Of a stretch of DNA of 64,000 nucleotides, positions 52,101-60,649 are shown piece by piece. How positions within the stretch are numbered: position 1 is the stretch's first letter; the number at the start of each line of letters is the position of its first letter. The position numbers were made by a program, and so were the translations under genes. This DNA comes from Epithemia pelagica (taxonomy: Eukaryota > Bacillariophyta > Bacillariophyceae > Surirellales > Surirellaceae), in the NCBI GenBank assembly GCA_946965045.2, contig OX337235.1:2923928-2987927 (forward strand). Reading direction: 5' to 3'. Under the pieces are notes generated by a model. That model worked only from the letters and a program-made list of their open reading frames with translations. It searched no databases and had not been told where the DNA came from.

Positions 52101-54973
52101 TGCATCCAGCACCAGCCTTGTCTAATAACTCCTTCCGGTTCCACCAAGCTGCCTTCGCAGTCGCAACCCCAGATGATACCTACGGGCAACTTTATCGAGG
52201 CATTACCCTGCAGGAAACCTTTAACCTCCTGGGCCTACCTATTCATGTCCAAGACCGATTACGCTCCTCCGACAGGTCTGGTGTTGCCGACGAATTGGCC
52301 ATTACCGTTCCAGCAACAGCCTTGGCGTGTATTTTGGATGGTCTATTTGATGCAGAATCCATGAACCCTGTTTGGCATAACGCCCAATCATCCGACGACG
52401 CCGACATTGCCACTGCCCCCGAACGACACCTTCGCGTGTGGCTTGCCGACGTGTCCAAAAATATCCCCGTCCTGGTCCTGCACCAGCCGGCATCCCTTCC
52501 CCTACCCACACGAGAGCAATGGCTAGAAGAATCTTTAAAAGACCATGACATGTCCCAAATCATTCGGGCCCTCCATGACAACACTGACATCACACGAGAC
52601 CACATGCACGACAAACGCTATCACGACGAATGGAAAAAACAGCGCTTCCACCTGCAGAATGGCATCCTCTGTAGGTCTGATCTCCCACGTCTGGCGCAGG
52701 CTCAACACATCTACACTCGAGTCGTCCCTCCCTCATTACGACAAATGGTGTTTGCGGCATTCCACGCATCCCCCCTGGCAGGTCACATGGGCCTAGCCAA
52801 GACATACCATCGAATTGCAACCCGATACTGGTGGCCCACCATGGCGACCGACATCCGGCGCATGACACTGGGTTGTGCCCACTGCAGAGCAGTCAATGCA
52901 TCCAACCATGAGGCACAACAAATCCTCAAGTCACTGCAAACCGAGCAACCATTCGACATCATCTTTCTAGATGTATGGTCTCCCGGCAAAGTTCCCCCAA
53001 TCAAATCCCCAAGCGGATCCTCTACCGGTCCTTCCGCAGTGCTTACCAGTTTGTGCGGTATGACAGCTTTTGCGGCTGGCGCTCCATTAGTCTCCACAAC
53101 ATCCGAAGAAGCAGCAAAAACTGCATTTCAACATTTCTTTGTTACCCGGGGACTGCCGCGCCTTATCATTATCGACCGGGGAAGCGAATTCGCGGGCTAT
53201 CTAATTTCCATGTGCAAACTGCTGGCCATCGAGTATTATCCAGTCACTCGAGAAAACCACAAGGCCATCCTCAACGAGCGCTTTCACCGGTACCTAAATA
53301 AGGTCCAGCGCCTACACTCTCTGGATTGTCGTTCATACTCTGACTGGATCATGGGCCTCGGCTTTGCCATCTATGCCTGGAATTCAGCCCCCATTGATGG
53401 GACTGATAGCATCCGTTCCTTCGTCGCTCTCGGACGTCATTTCCCCTTTCCGCTCGACCTTCAGTCCGACGAACGTCCCCAACAACCACCAGACCCAGCC
53501 TTCACCGAGTCACAAGTGCATAATCACCTCGCGGCCACCTTCCCCCTACTTGCTAAACAGCGAGATCTCCTTTCCATCCTTGTTGAGGACCGGCGACAGC
53601 GACATGCTGACATCAAGAATGCGCGTCGGGATCCTGCTCGCAATAAGTTCCACATCGGTGATCTTGTGCTCGTCCGAAAACAAGTTCAGTCGTCCGTCGA
53701 CAAAGGCCCCGCGAAATTAATGACTCGAACACGTGGTCCCTACCGCGTCTTAGAAGAGATACACCAAGGAACCTACCGCATCCAAAAACTTCCCCTATAT
53801 CAAGGTCAAGGCCGTCGCAGCAAACCTTATTCCGAGAGTGCAGCACGCATGGAACTTTTACCCTCCACTCTTCTTCTTCATCCTCAAACACAAGGCACTG
53901 ACCATCGACTAGCTTATCTTCATTTCGGCCAAGTAGCAGACCCACTCAACAACATCTTCGGGGCCGATGATTTTGGCTCCTTTCAACAAGCCGACGCTCG
54001 ACGACCCTACGCCTACGACCGAGTGGCAGACCTTTGGCCAGGTATAGAATGGAACGTTGAAGAATCCGACGATGACAGCGCAGAAGAAGACAACCACGAT
54101 CCACCGCCTACCACCGACCAAAACGCATCTCCGACTGATTCCAATTCTGCTGCTCCCAAACGCGTACATTTTGACGTCAGCCGCAACCAAGTTCACGACC
54201 CACCAACGACTGCACCCCCATCAGTGATACCAGCCCCTCCAGCTACATCGCAGACAGAATCCCTTCGTCGCTCATCACGACGACCTCGACCCTCCTCCAA
54301 GTATCATCCTGCGTCGTTCCAACGCGACGCTCCCGGACCCCACACTCGTCAACAGCGAGCACATAAACTCAAAAGCGACCTCACGGGTTCCAAAGACAAA
54401 ATGTGTATTCTCCGATGGCCACAAACCAACTCACGTCGATACGACTGGCGCATTGCACATATACACTCGGCCGAAGACGAAGCTCGCGGAATCTACACAA
54501 TACATCTGTATATTGCTCACCAGACAGACAGCGCCCGCAAAGCCACCCGACATTGCAGATTTTGGCCCGAAATACGACGAATCGACCTCAATGGGAACCC
54601 AACATCACTCATTTCCGTGTCTCCGAACAAAGTAAACACCTTTCTTCAACGCCACACAAACACCCAGCTCATGACTCACACCCTTGACCTCGTCGAAAAC
54701 CTCATCCTTGGCCCATTCGAATTCCAACCAGGCCTCGACTCTGTCGTCCCTCCCAAAATTTGGCGGCTGCTGACCAACATGGCACCCTCCTTTGATTGCG
54801 ATGTCGACAATCTAGATTCCATCATCCCGACCCTCGTTCACTTCTCCGACTGGGTCCAATGCCCACCGATACCGATACACCATCCTACAGACGATTTGTG
54901 GTCGCGCCGCAACACGGCTGACATATTATATTTCACAGCAAAAAAGGTAGCTCCTCCTTCCACTACTACTTAA
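49172..54973 (+). CDS. Gypsy Pol with a methyltransferase-like insert
   Basis: 1,933 aa from the first ATG after the gag stop. RT: FITMDLDSGYWQ (about 287-298), FVPDGKKHWTVMPLGATNA, and the active site V383-DD in IVDDVLIYS. RNase H: KTDWSKHAMAAVLL (about 545) to DTLSRY. Then an unusual insert (about 735-1060) with the order of a cytosine-5 DNA methyltransferase: IIVFGAATSSAVAAL, VASDPTALDC at the PCQ position, FRLLVAS, ITLQETFNLLGLP and ITVPATALACILDGL. The catalytic Pro-Cys is missing. The integrase follows: zinc finger HASPLAGH...CAHC (about 1198-1238), core Asp in LDVW, IIDRGSEF and LNERFHRY. An acidic linker and a C-terminal domain with no clear chromodomain complete it. Confidence 0.93.
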   Translation: MSHPLLTNTNLLVPCSTETMNTIHTNRIETETMEAAQHLLQRPASWTFKRPIPALAASSATEKEIAAAKLRKPDGTGPVEVDKRPYRPKMPNEYIEPEFVPDQDTLDVISQTHGTVLLKTKAALPPRTDVINFDPQLHESEFSNNIQWASCPQDLRAPFETIIKDFWDVFVQEGLRRNIRGYSFNVDTGPSKPICCKVPRYGPHESRVITNLANDLEKNGLIEDDFGPWGAIVILAGKPYQEHKHWSDYIFRLCVSYRPLNRITRPFTFPSRRCDDAATDIGPANFFITMDLDSGYWQVSVVPESRDKLAFFVPDGKKHWTVMPLGATNAHPCFCAMMAQFRREWDHLAASRGIKGTQTKLQPELSVTDTQNLTQRSGSEAIVDDVLIYSTSSSDLLAYFKCVLEILRFYRATVKLKKCRFCPSHAEFVGLDLTAAGNQPAESKMKLFRELELDPPHTMTDLRHLIGLLGFYQQWIPLFEVRIKRWRDYQAMCPPGTASPQEEAQFLQNIWSHDDEELRRQLLTEISEKPSLARPDYDRRFYLKTDWSKHAMAAVLLQADPTDEEALNHETKEKQGGPCVFDSKKTSLRLLPLAYISRRTTAAEQSYHSYIGEASTGVWAIRKFQRYLLGPEFTWMTDCSGLMKFLDTPDLPTHATQRWRQFLLRFSFTVVHRPDKMMKEVDTLSRYNQATALWRTMSSSSPANDSSPPIAFSWVPINTLGSNREPPSRHLEATIQKRSIIVFGAATSSAVAALAESKFTPHIVAELEDRDHWNIPRQPTNFAPQADKFPSSTQFLQHLRQKPRSEIPTVDWIVASDPTALDCDDGSLHHDNLLTLIEFAAAKMDLHTVLWTSCREAHGSSPATESLTSWMQVKLGWHTRTLRLRSLNHGSAIDSEFRLLVASSISKAIRDLRIPTELASPMFDHLDFVPEIDQAMHTLKAMRMSGPSIPLDEPRPFASLEANRDGTLVTVPIFDPMHPAPALSNNSFRFHQAAFAVATPDDTYGQLYRGITLQETFNLLGLPIHVQDRLRSSDRSGVADELAITVPATALACILDGLFDAESMNPVWHNAQSSDDADIATAPERHLRVWLADVSKNIPVLVLHQPASLPLPTREQWLEESLKDHDMSQIIRALHDNTDITRDHMHDKRYHDEWKKQRFHLQNGILCRSDLPRLAQAQHIYTRVVPPSLRQMVFAAFHASPLAGHMGLAKTYHRIATRYWWPTMATDIRRMTLGCAHCRAVNASNHEAQQILKSLQTEQPFDIIFLDVWSPGKVPPIKSPSGSSTGPSAVLTSLCGMTAFAAGAPLVSTTSEEAAKTAFQHFFVTRGLPRLIIIDRGSEFAGYLISMCKLLAIEYYPVTRENHKAILNERFHRYLNKVQRLHSLDCRSYSDWIMGLGFAIYAWNSAPIDGTDSIRSFVALGRHFPFPLDLQSDERPQQPPDPAFTESQVHNHLAATFPLLAKQRDLLSILVEDRRQRHADIKNARRDPARNKFHIGDLVLVRKQVQSSVDKGPAKLMTRTRGPYRVLEEIHQGTYRIQKLPLYQGQGRRSKPYSESAARMELLPSTLLLHPQTQGTDHRLAYLHFGQVADPLNNIFGADDFGSFQQADARRPYAYDRVADLWPGIEWNVEESDDDSAEEDNHDPPPTTDQNASPTDSNSAAPKRVHFDVSRNQVHDPPTTAPPSVIPAPPATSQTESLRRSSRRPRPSSKYHPASFQRDAPGPHTRQQRAHKLKSDLTGSKDKMCILRWPQTNSRRYDWRIAHIHSAEDEARGIYTIHLYIAHQTDSARKATRHCRFWPEIRRIDLNGNPTSLISVSPNKVNTFLQRHTNTQLMTHTLDLVENLILGPFEFQPGLDSVVPPKIWRLLTNMAPSFDCDVDNLDSIIPTLVHFSDWVQCPPIPIHHPTDDLWSRRNTADILYFTAKKVAPPSTTT

Positions 54974-55196
54974 CAACTTTGTTCTTACCCCCTTGCCGTC
55001 ACTGCTTCCCCCTTTAGGCATGTCTCTGCATCCGACTGGTTTCCACTGGTGTCCTCAAGAGGGGTCCCGTCGTGCAGTACCAACCCGAGCCGTTACATTC
55101 TTGGTGTGGAACGCTTAGTCCCGCCATCTTTTTGCTCCTTTCGCCTGGTCTTTGGCTCTGTCCCCGCTGAACCAGACCATTCTTCCGGACCGAAAT
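54974..55196 (+). other. Noncoding 3' part of gypsy element
   Basis: Between the pol stop and the polypurine tract; no frame or repeat noted. Confidence 0.5.
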
Positions 55197-55210
55197 AGAG
55201 GAAGAGGGGA
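55197..55210 (+). promoter_or_regulatory. Polypurine tract of gypsy element
   Basis: AGAGGAAGAGGGGA directly before the 3' LTR. Confidence 0.85.
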
Positions 55211-55454
55211 TGTAACGTGGGATGACCCGCCCGGCGCCATCGACTGGCCAATATCAGCCGTTGAACGGTTGAGTCGTTCGGGTCGTCCTGGTTGGCGAGC
55301 ACAGTCTCCTTTCGTCCGAAGCGTACCAAGCACACAGTTCCCCCGTGAGTGCCTTTTCCGTCTCCTCCGCTCTCGTCGTTACCATGGCTTCTCACCGTCG
55401 CATCCACGAGTTCTACGCCTCTGGTCGCCCAGTGTACAGGCCTCACTCGTTACA
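55211..55454 (+). repeat. 3' LTR of gypsy element
   Basis: Identical by eye to 46290-46533 over 244 bp; GCAA target copy follows at 55455-55458. Confidence 0.95.
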
Positions 55455-55458
55455 GCAA

Positions 55459-55962
55459 ACCAAGGTGGATTGGGTGAGTTTTGACGCGACAAGCAGAGAA
55501 TCACAATCCACAAATGAACTGATTCACTTCCCAAAACATGCACTGCATGAATCACACCGACAACAGCAGCAACTGTAGAACCCGAAAGTGCTAAGCTGTC
55601 ATATTGATGAATGACAGCGTGGCAAGAGGAAGATTCGGAAGTCGACATGGCGAAATTTGTGGGCCGTTGGATGGAGATTTTGGTTCCAAATCGTTTAGGA
55701 TTCGTTTAGGTCTTTCGACTGCTTCCAGAAGATGACCGATCGAAACTCCTAAACAAGAGGCCTTTCACGCCTAAACTGGAGGCCAAATGCGTCTGAACGT
55801 CGTACGATTTGGAGCGATCTGATTGGCTAAGAATAGGATTTTTAGGATTTTAGGTCAAACCGTTTTCCTCCAGTGTCAAGCTTGAATAGAAAACCTCACG
55901 CTTTTACTCCACGCATAAAAGTGTCTCGTTCTATTACTTCATCACTAGAATAACGAAGGAAG
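55459..55962. other. Right flank of gypsy insertion and promoter of membrane gene
   Basis: About 500 bp. A minus-strand frame (up to 55648) may be the 5' side of the ORF cut by the element. Several GTTTAGGATT-like repeats (55693-55760, 55834-55860) lead into the right inverted repeat 55843-55872, about 90 bp before the ATG of the next gene. Confidence 0.5.
55843..55872 (-). repeat. Right 30-bp terminal-type inverted repeat
   Basis: TAGGATTTTAGGTCAAACCG onward, perfect reverse complement of 45222-45251. Confidence 0.8.
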
Positions 55963-57372
55963 ATGGCGACAACATCCACAGAAAATGAAGAGTCGAATGA
56001 ATTAGAGAATCAAGAGACCTTTGACTTCAAGAATAAAGATACCACAACAGAAGTGATGACAACGGTGAAGTCCATAAACTTCTTTCGCGCAGTGACATCT
56101 CAAGCCAACTTTCAGAGTCGCCTCCACAAGGAATCATGGTATGGGCATCACTTCCCCTTTCGTCGACTCTTCTTCTTCCTTGCGCTCTACATCATGACCG
56201 TAGCAATGCATGAGGTGTTTTCCTGGCCTTTTAGCAATGATGATTTGAGAACGATGTCGGAGTTGAATGTCGATTGTCTGCTCGAGATCAGTGATCTGGT
56301 AAAAACGATTCCAAAGTGCACCGTCGACCCTGACGGTTTATCTGCCAAGACTGATTTTGAAGAGTACGAAGGACCCCTGAATGTGCCCTTTCCGGACAGT
56401 TGCAAAAAGTCGATGAACCTTTTCAAGAGGCACTTCAGTAATGTATCCTTTCCGGATGCAGGTTTGAACCTTTTCCATTTTGAAACCTCGGAGAAACGAA
56501 ATTCAATGGATGCTTTTATGACAGTAGACGAAGATTGCCAGATGTATTTTTATGGCAACGAAAATAACAAGGATTCTCTTCTTCAAGATTGGCAGATGTA
56601 TTTTTATGGCAACGAAAATAACAAGGATCTTCTTCTTCCACGCGAAGTTATGCACGAATATCGTGGCAAAAGTGTTGAAGCAAAAATGAAGGAATTTGTC
56701 TGCGATATTTTGATTCCGGGAGTAACCAAACTACAAGCCTTTCTTCTACGGTCTCCTGCATTAATTCGATGGCTCATTTTCATGGTATCTCTTTCTCAAG
56801 GCATGGTTGTTCAGTTCTTTGCGTTGATTCATGTTGGGTTTCGACTGTTGCTGACAACGTTTGTTCTTCGACTCGTTCTGAGATGGCCCAACAACTTTGT
56901 TGGCTATGAAAAAGTCACCTTTTGGACAGTCTGGACAAACCTTTTGGTCCTGACATTCATCAATGTATCATACTGTGATTACAACAATCCATCTTTCTGG
57001 TTGACAATAATCTTCTGTACTTCCATGATTACAGTTGCTTGGTTCGTCTTTGAAGACCGTGACACCGCGAGAAGTTGGTTGGATCTCGCTGTCGTGTGGC
57101 ACGGACTGCCATTTCTTATTCCCTACATTGACATGGCGCGTCAATGGATTTATACCTTTGATATTCTGGATCTGGTTGGTTGGGTCTCCATGCTTGTCGA
57201 CATTGTCGTTCCTGGTTCGCAAGGGGAGAAGTTGGTCTTTCTTTGGGTGTTTTGGCAATGCTATCCGTGTCGAAGTCATGTAAAGGGTCGAGCATTGAAA
57301 TGGTTGGGTCTACAGTCGGATGAAGTGGGCGTGACTGATGTACCCAGTGGAGAAGTGAAAAAGTCATTGTAG
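55963..57372 (+). CDS. Multi-pass membrane protein, intact paralogue
   Basis: 469 aa, not recognised. A polar N-terminus (about 60 aa) leads to a conserved SRLHKESWYGHHFPFRRLFFFL and a first membrane segment. A Cys-containing extracytoplasmic-type domain of about 180 residues follows. Then come about six hydrophobic segments in the C-terminal half, with KVTFWTVWTNLLVLTFINV, WFVFEDRDTARSWLDL, VWHGLPFLIPYIDMAR and VFLWVFWQCYPCR as strongly kept blocks. A 54-bp tandem duplication (about 56537-56644) repeats 18 residues starting QMYFYGNENNKD. The sister copy at 43538 lacks that duplication and has a stop. The pair arose by tandem duplication and was later separated by mobile DNA. Confidence 0.85.
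   Translation: MATTSTENEESNELENQETFDFKNKDTTTEVMTTVKSINFFRAVTSQANFQSRLHKESWYGHHFPFRRLFFFLALYIMTVAMHEVFSWPFSNDDLRTMSELNVDCLLEISDLVKTIPKCTVDPDGLSAKTDFEEYEGPLNVPFPDSCKKSMNLFKRHFSNVSFPDAGLNLFHFETSEKRNSMDAFMTVDEDCQMYFYGNENNKDSLLQDWQMYFYGNENNKDLLLPREVMHEYRGKSVEAKMKEFVCDILIPGVTKLQAFLLRSPALIRWLIFMVSLSQGMVVQFFALIHVGFRLLLTTFVLRLVLRWPNNFVGYEKVTFWTVWTNLLVLTFINVSYCDYNNPSFWLTIIFCTSMITVAWFVFEDRDTARSWLDLAVVWHGLPFLIPYIDMARQWIYTFDILDLVGWVSMLVDIVVPGSQGEKLVFLWVFWQCYPCRSHVKGRALKWLGLQSDEVGVTDVPSGEVKKSL
56537..56644 (+). repeat. 54-bp in-frame tandem duplication
   Basis: CAGATGTATTTTTATGGCAA starts each unit; the units encode QMYFYGNENNKDSLLQDW and QMYFYGNENNKDLLLPRE. In frame, two copies, absent from the paralogue. 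Confidence 0.85.
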
Positions 57373-57836
57373 ATTCTGTTGTGCAATTATTAAGTTCCGA
57401 CTTGTGATGTTTTTCTTCCAGCCTCTCAAAATGGTTGTAGTTCGAGGTATTTCAAGCTCTGATTCTTCTGGGCCATTACGAGTCTAGGTTTTTGTGTTAA
57501 CGAGTGGTTCTGGAATCGGGGAAAGTGATGAGCCCATCATGGGGTACATGGTACCCCCCGCGGGAGTGTCTTGGAGGTACTCCTAGTATAATTTCGTTTA
57601 CAAACACCCCATTTGACGCCCGGGGTATATTTCACAGCACTCTATGTGTCCGTTTTCAATGAGAGATGTTTGGTGACAACTTTGTGTTTTCTGAATCTTC
57701 CCAGCGATCCCGCTATTAGTAGTGCCACAACCAGTGTTAAATAGTGTGTCCGCACGCAACTGGAGACTTGATCCCAGGTGTTCACCCACGGCCGTCCTGG
57801 TGTGGAATATACCACAATGTGGATGGAAACTTCACC
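57373..57836. other. Intergenic between convergent genes
   Basis: Has GGGGTACATGGTACCCCCCGCGGG near 57540 (a partly palindromic GC-rich spot) and a GTACTCCTA motif near 57576. No gene seen. Confidence 0.45.
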
Positions 57837-60246
57837 TCATTCGACATCCTCCGAGTCACAAGTCTCATTCGATACTGAGTTCACATGTTCCTTCTTCCAG
57901 GCATGCGGAAGAATGTCATCTGGGATCTGCATTTCGTGCCGAAACGACCAAGGCTGGGCAGAATCTCGGGTATAGGGACGATCGATAAAATGGAAAACAT
58001 CACCCGGCATACCAAAGAGAATCGTTTGCATGTACTCTCTGCAAGGATTTGTTATCCAATCCCAGTCGTCTTCATATTCGTAATCCTCTTCGTAGTCGTA
58101 GTCCTCCTCTTCTTCGTCCGGCTCGGGATCATACCGTAATCTGAGTTCCACCACATATTCAATGTCACCAACAATCGTTTCAGATCTACCAATGGGGACA
58201 CACATCAGAACCGCTTGACTACGGATGCCCGAAAATAGACCATTTTCACGAAGAAAGCTCACATTACATAATATTCCGGGAAAGTGCTGTATGGGCTTGT
58301 TGCTTGTGTCACAAAAACGCTCATTCAGCGAGTAAAAATCTGAACGATTTTCCCACACCGTAGGTAGCAGAAGATCAGGCTTGTTTCTGTTCAACTCGAA
58401 CGCACTCACAGGGATACACGAAACTTTGGGAACGGTCCAATTGGCGACATGCTGCGACCATGCCTCCTCCCATTCCTCTCCATAATCAAGCAAGATTTCT
58501 TCGCCTTCTTCAATATCGCGAGATGCTACATATTCCCATGCCACACCAGAAACTTTATTGTGAACCCATTCCTCAGGCTTCATGTCCAACCAATTTGGAT
58601 GTAGCGTCAACTTTTCGCTCCAAATGATCTTGGCGTTCGCCTGCTCTCGAGAATGATTGATCAACGCAGTTCCAACGCCATATGGACAAAGCAAGAGGTC
58701 AACCTCAGCATGACCAAAGCAGTAGTTCAACAGCAACTGGCGATGATACGGGGGTTCTATTACAATGCGATGATCTCTTCCATGTCGTGGGTACCAATAA
58801 TTTTCACCAGACTTGGGCCGATACATATTCAAGGTTTGCCGATTGGACACATGAATGAGCGGAACCGGAACGATCGTTTCTCCCTCAGCCATGGGACGAG
58901 TCGCAAACGCACCTCGACCAGCATATGGAATCGTACTGGTTCCAGGTTCCAAATTGTCGATGCAGCTGCCATGGTCCTCCAGCCACTCAATAGAACGTAT
59001 GCTCTTGTGAGCATGAGCCTGTCGGATTCCTTTGTGCAGGACCTCTTCCACACGATGAAACTCGTCGGGTAAAGTTTTCAGGACTGTACTCTCCCACACC
59101 TCCTGCAAGGTGTGGACCGAGAAATGATAGAGATCGTTTAGCCAAGGAGGGTACGGTGCATGAAAATCTGTTGGGACCTTCTCATCAAAGAGGTCGTTTG
59201 TGCTAGTCGTTTGTTGATTCTCCATTGTTGTTTTCGTGAATCTATGGAATGAACGCAGCAGATCGCTTCCTTTTCGAAAATGCATAGATCGGGGCACACC
59301 CGCATAAGCGTCGTCATCAAAGTAGTCTTCACCGTAGTTGATAAAGAGTTCCATCCTTTCATCGATCCGAGGGCACAATAGGGCAGTGTTAGCCGCACGG
59401 TCTCAGCAATAAATGGCACTTTGCGTTCAACGTACCCTTCAGGAATGTCCGTCTTGGCAATTCCCTCGTTACCATGAAACAAAGTATAGGCTCCGGCTCC
59501 AGGATGGCGCCCCATGGGCCAAGACAGACTCGAAGTTATTCCGTCGGGATCCACGGCAGTATCTCCATGTTTCATATTATTCAAGGCAAAGTTACAGTTG
59601 ATGGCTGCACCAATACCAAAGCTGGCAGCATATGTTTCCGTAGCCTCTTCATGCAAGCCTTTAAATGTGGAGGCCTCCCATGTGTACCTGCAGATGATCA
59701 AGAAACGGAGAGGGTTGTGTTTAGAATTCTAGTCTCATGAAAAGAAACAACGAGACCGAGCGATTCACAGTCTTGAGCGCCACTTTGAGCAACAAGCTTG
59801 GTCCAAGAAACTTACTCATCCCACAAAAAGTCTTGCGCACTTGGACGTTTGTTGGTGTGAAAGGCGATGTCATTGATTGGAACAACAAGGTCACCAGGAG
59901 TAATGACATCCCCAAGGTCAAAATCCTGTCCGGCATAAAGTCCAAGGCCAGCTCCCGGAATGCTGGAAGGAGCCATGTAAGCTCCACAAGTGTTGGGATC
60001 GCTCTCGTCGCCGTCGTCCTCGTCATCTTTGAATACTGTTTCGTCGTCCGCCCGCGTCACGGTTCCTGTTTGCTCCTCCTCCCAGTCTTTCATGGAAGGA
60101 AGATCCGTCACAGCGTCATCCGCGGAGCGAATTGGGGGCAAAGAGGCTGCTACAGCCAAACTGCGGAGGTAAAGTAACCAAAAGCCATGGTGGTTATCCA
60201 TGACATGTAGTCGAACCATAACAAGAGGAGAACAAAACAATGACAT
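57837..60246 (-). CDS. Double SET-domain protein with leader peptide
   Basis: Three exons: 59816-60246, 59436-59687, 57837-59355; introns of 128 and 80 bp with GTAAGT/CTGCAG and GTACGT/GAAAG borders. Product 733 aa. Start chosen at MSLFCSPLVMV, giving a hydrophobic leader (GFWLLYLRSLAVAASLP). First SET unit: SSIPGAGLGLYAGQDF, AAINCNFALNN and FINYGEDYF (across the third exon start). Second SET unit: YAGRGAFATRPMAEGE, ALINHSREQANAK and GEEILLDYGEEWEEAW. SET domains methylate lysines; a leader suggests a non-nuclear substrate (inference). The C-terminus includes an acidic run (DPEPDEEEEDYDYEEDYEYEDDW). A decayed fragment of this gene lies at 28.3-28.8 kb. Confidence 0.85.
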
Positions 60247-60649
60247 GACCAGAGAGAGAGACTGGGTGTATTTGGGGGTATGGGTATATCTTCTTTGGGG
60301 GCTTTGGGTTCGCGTCCTTGCTCCGTTCATCCAAGCTAATTTTGGTTTTCGGGGGTAGGTTCTAGAGAGGTAGGTCAAAATGGAACAGGGGGGAGGTTCA
60401 CTTTTTGCATTTCGCACTCTCTCTCAAGGGGGAATGCTACCGCGGTTGTATTCCACGTTATGGATTCATGTGTAAAAAGAATAAATCAAATTGGATTAAC
60501 TCGTATTTTTGGATCTTTTCCTGGACCTTTCTTGACATGAAGTATAGTGCAGAACAAATTGTGGATCGAGAAACACAAGTATGATTATAGTCTACCGAGT
60601 AGAGGAAAACAGCGAGTTCTCGTTGTTGGTCGCAACGGTGATCGCTTCG
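60247..60649. promoter_or_regulatory. Upstream region of SET gene
   Basis: About 400 bp with a short GA tract (60251-60262). It also holds the 3' flank of the P-loop gene. No other feature. Confidence 0.4.

Larger units (their letters stand above)
46290..55454 (+). mobile_element. Intact young Ty3/gypsy retrotransposon
   Basis: 9,165 bp with two 244-bp LTRs (46290-46533, 55211-55454) that I read as identical, TGTAAC...GTTACA ends, GCAA duplication, polypurine tract, and complete gag-protease and pol frames in which RNase H precedes integrase, the Ty3/gypsy order. Very recent insertion. Confidence 0.97.
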
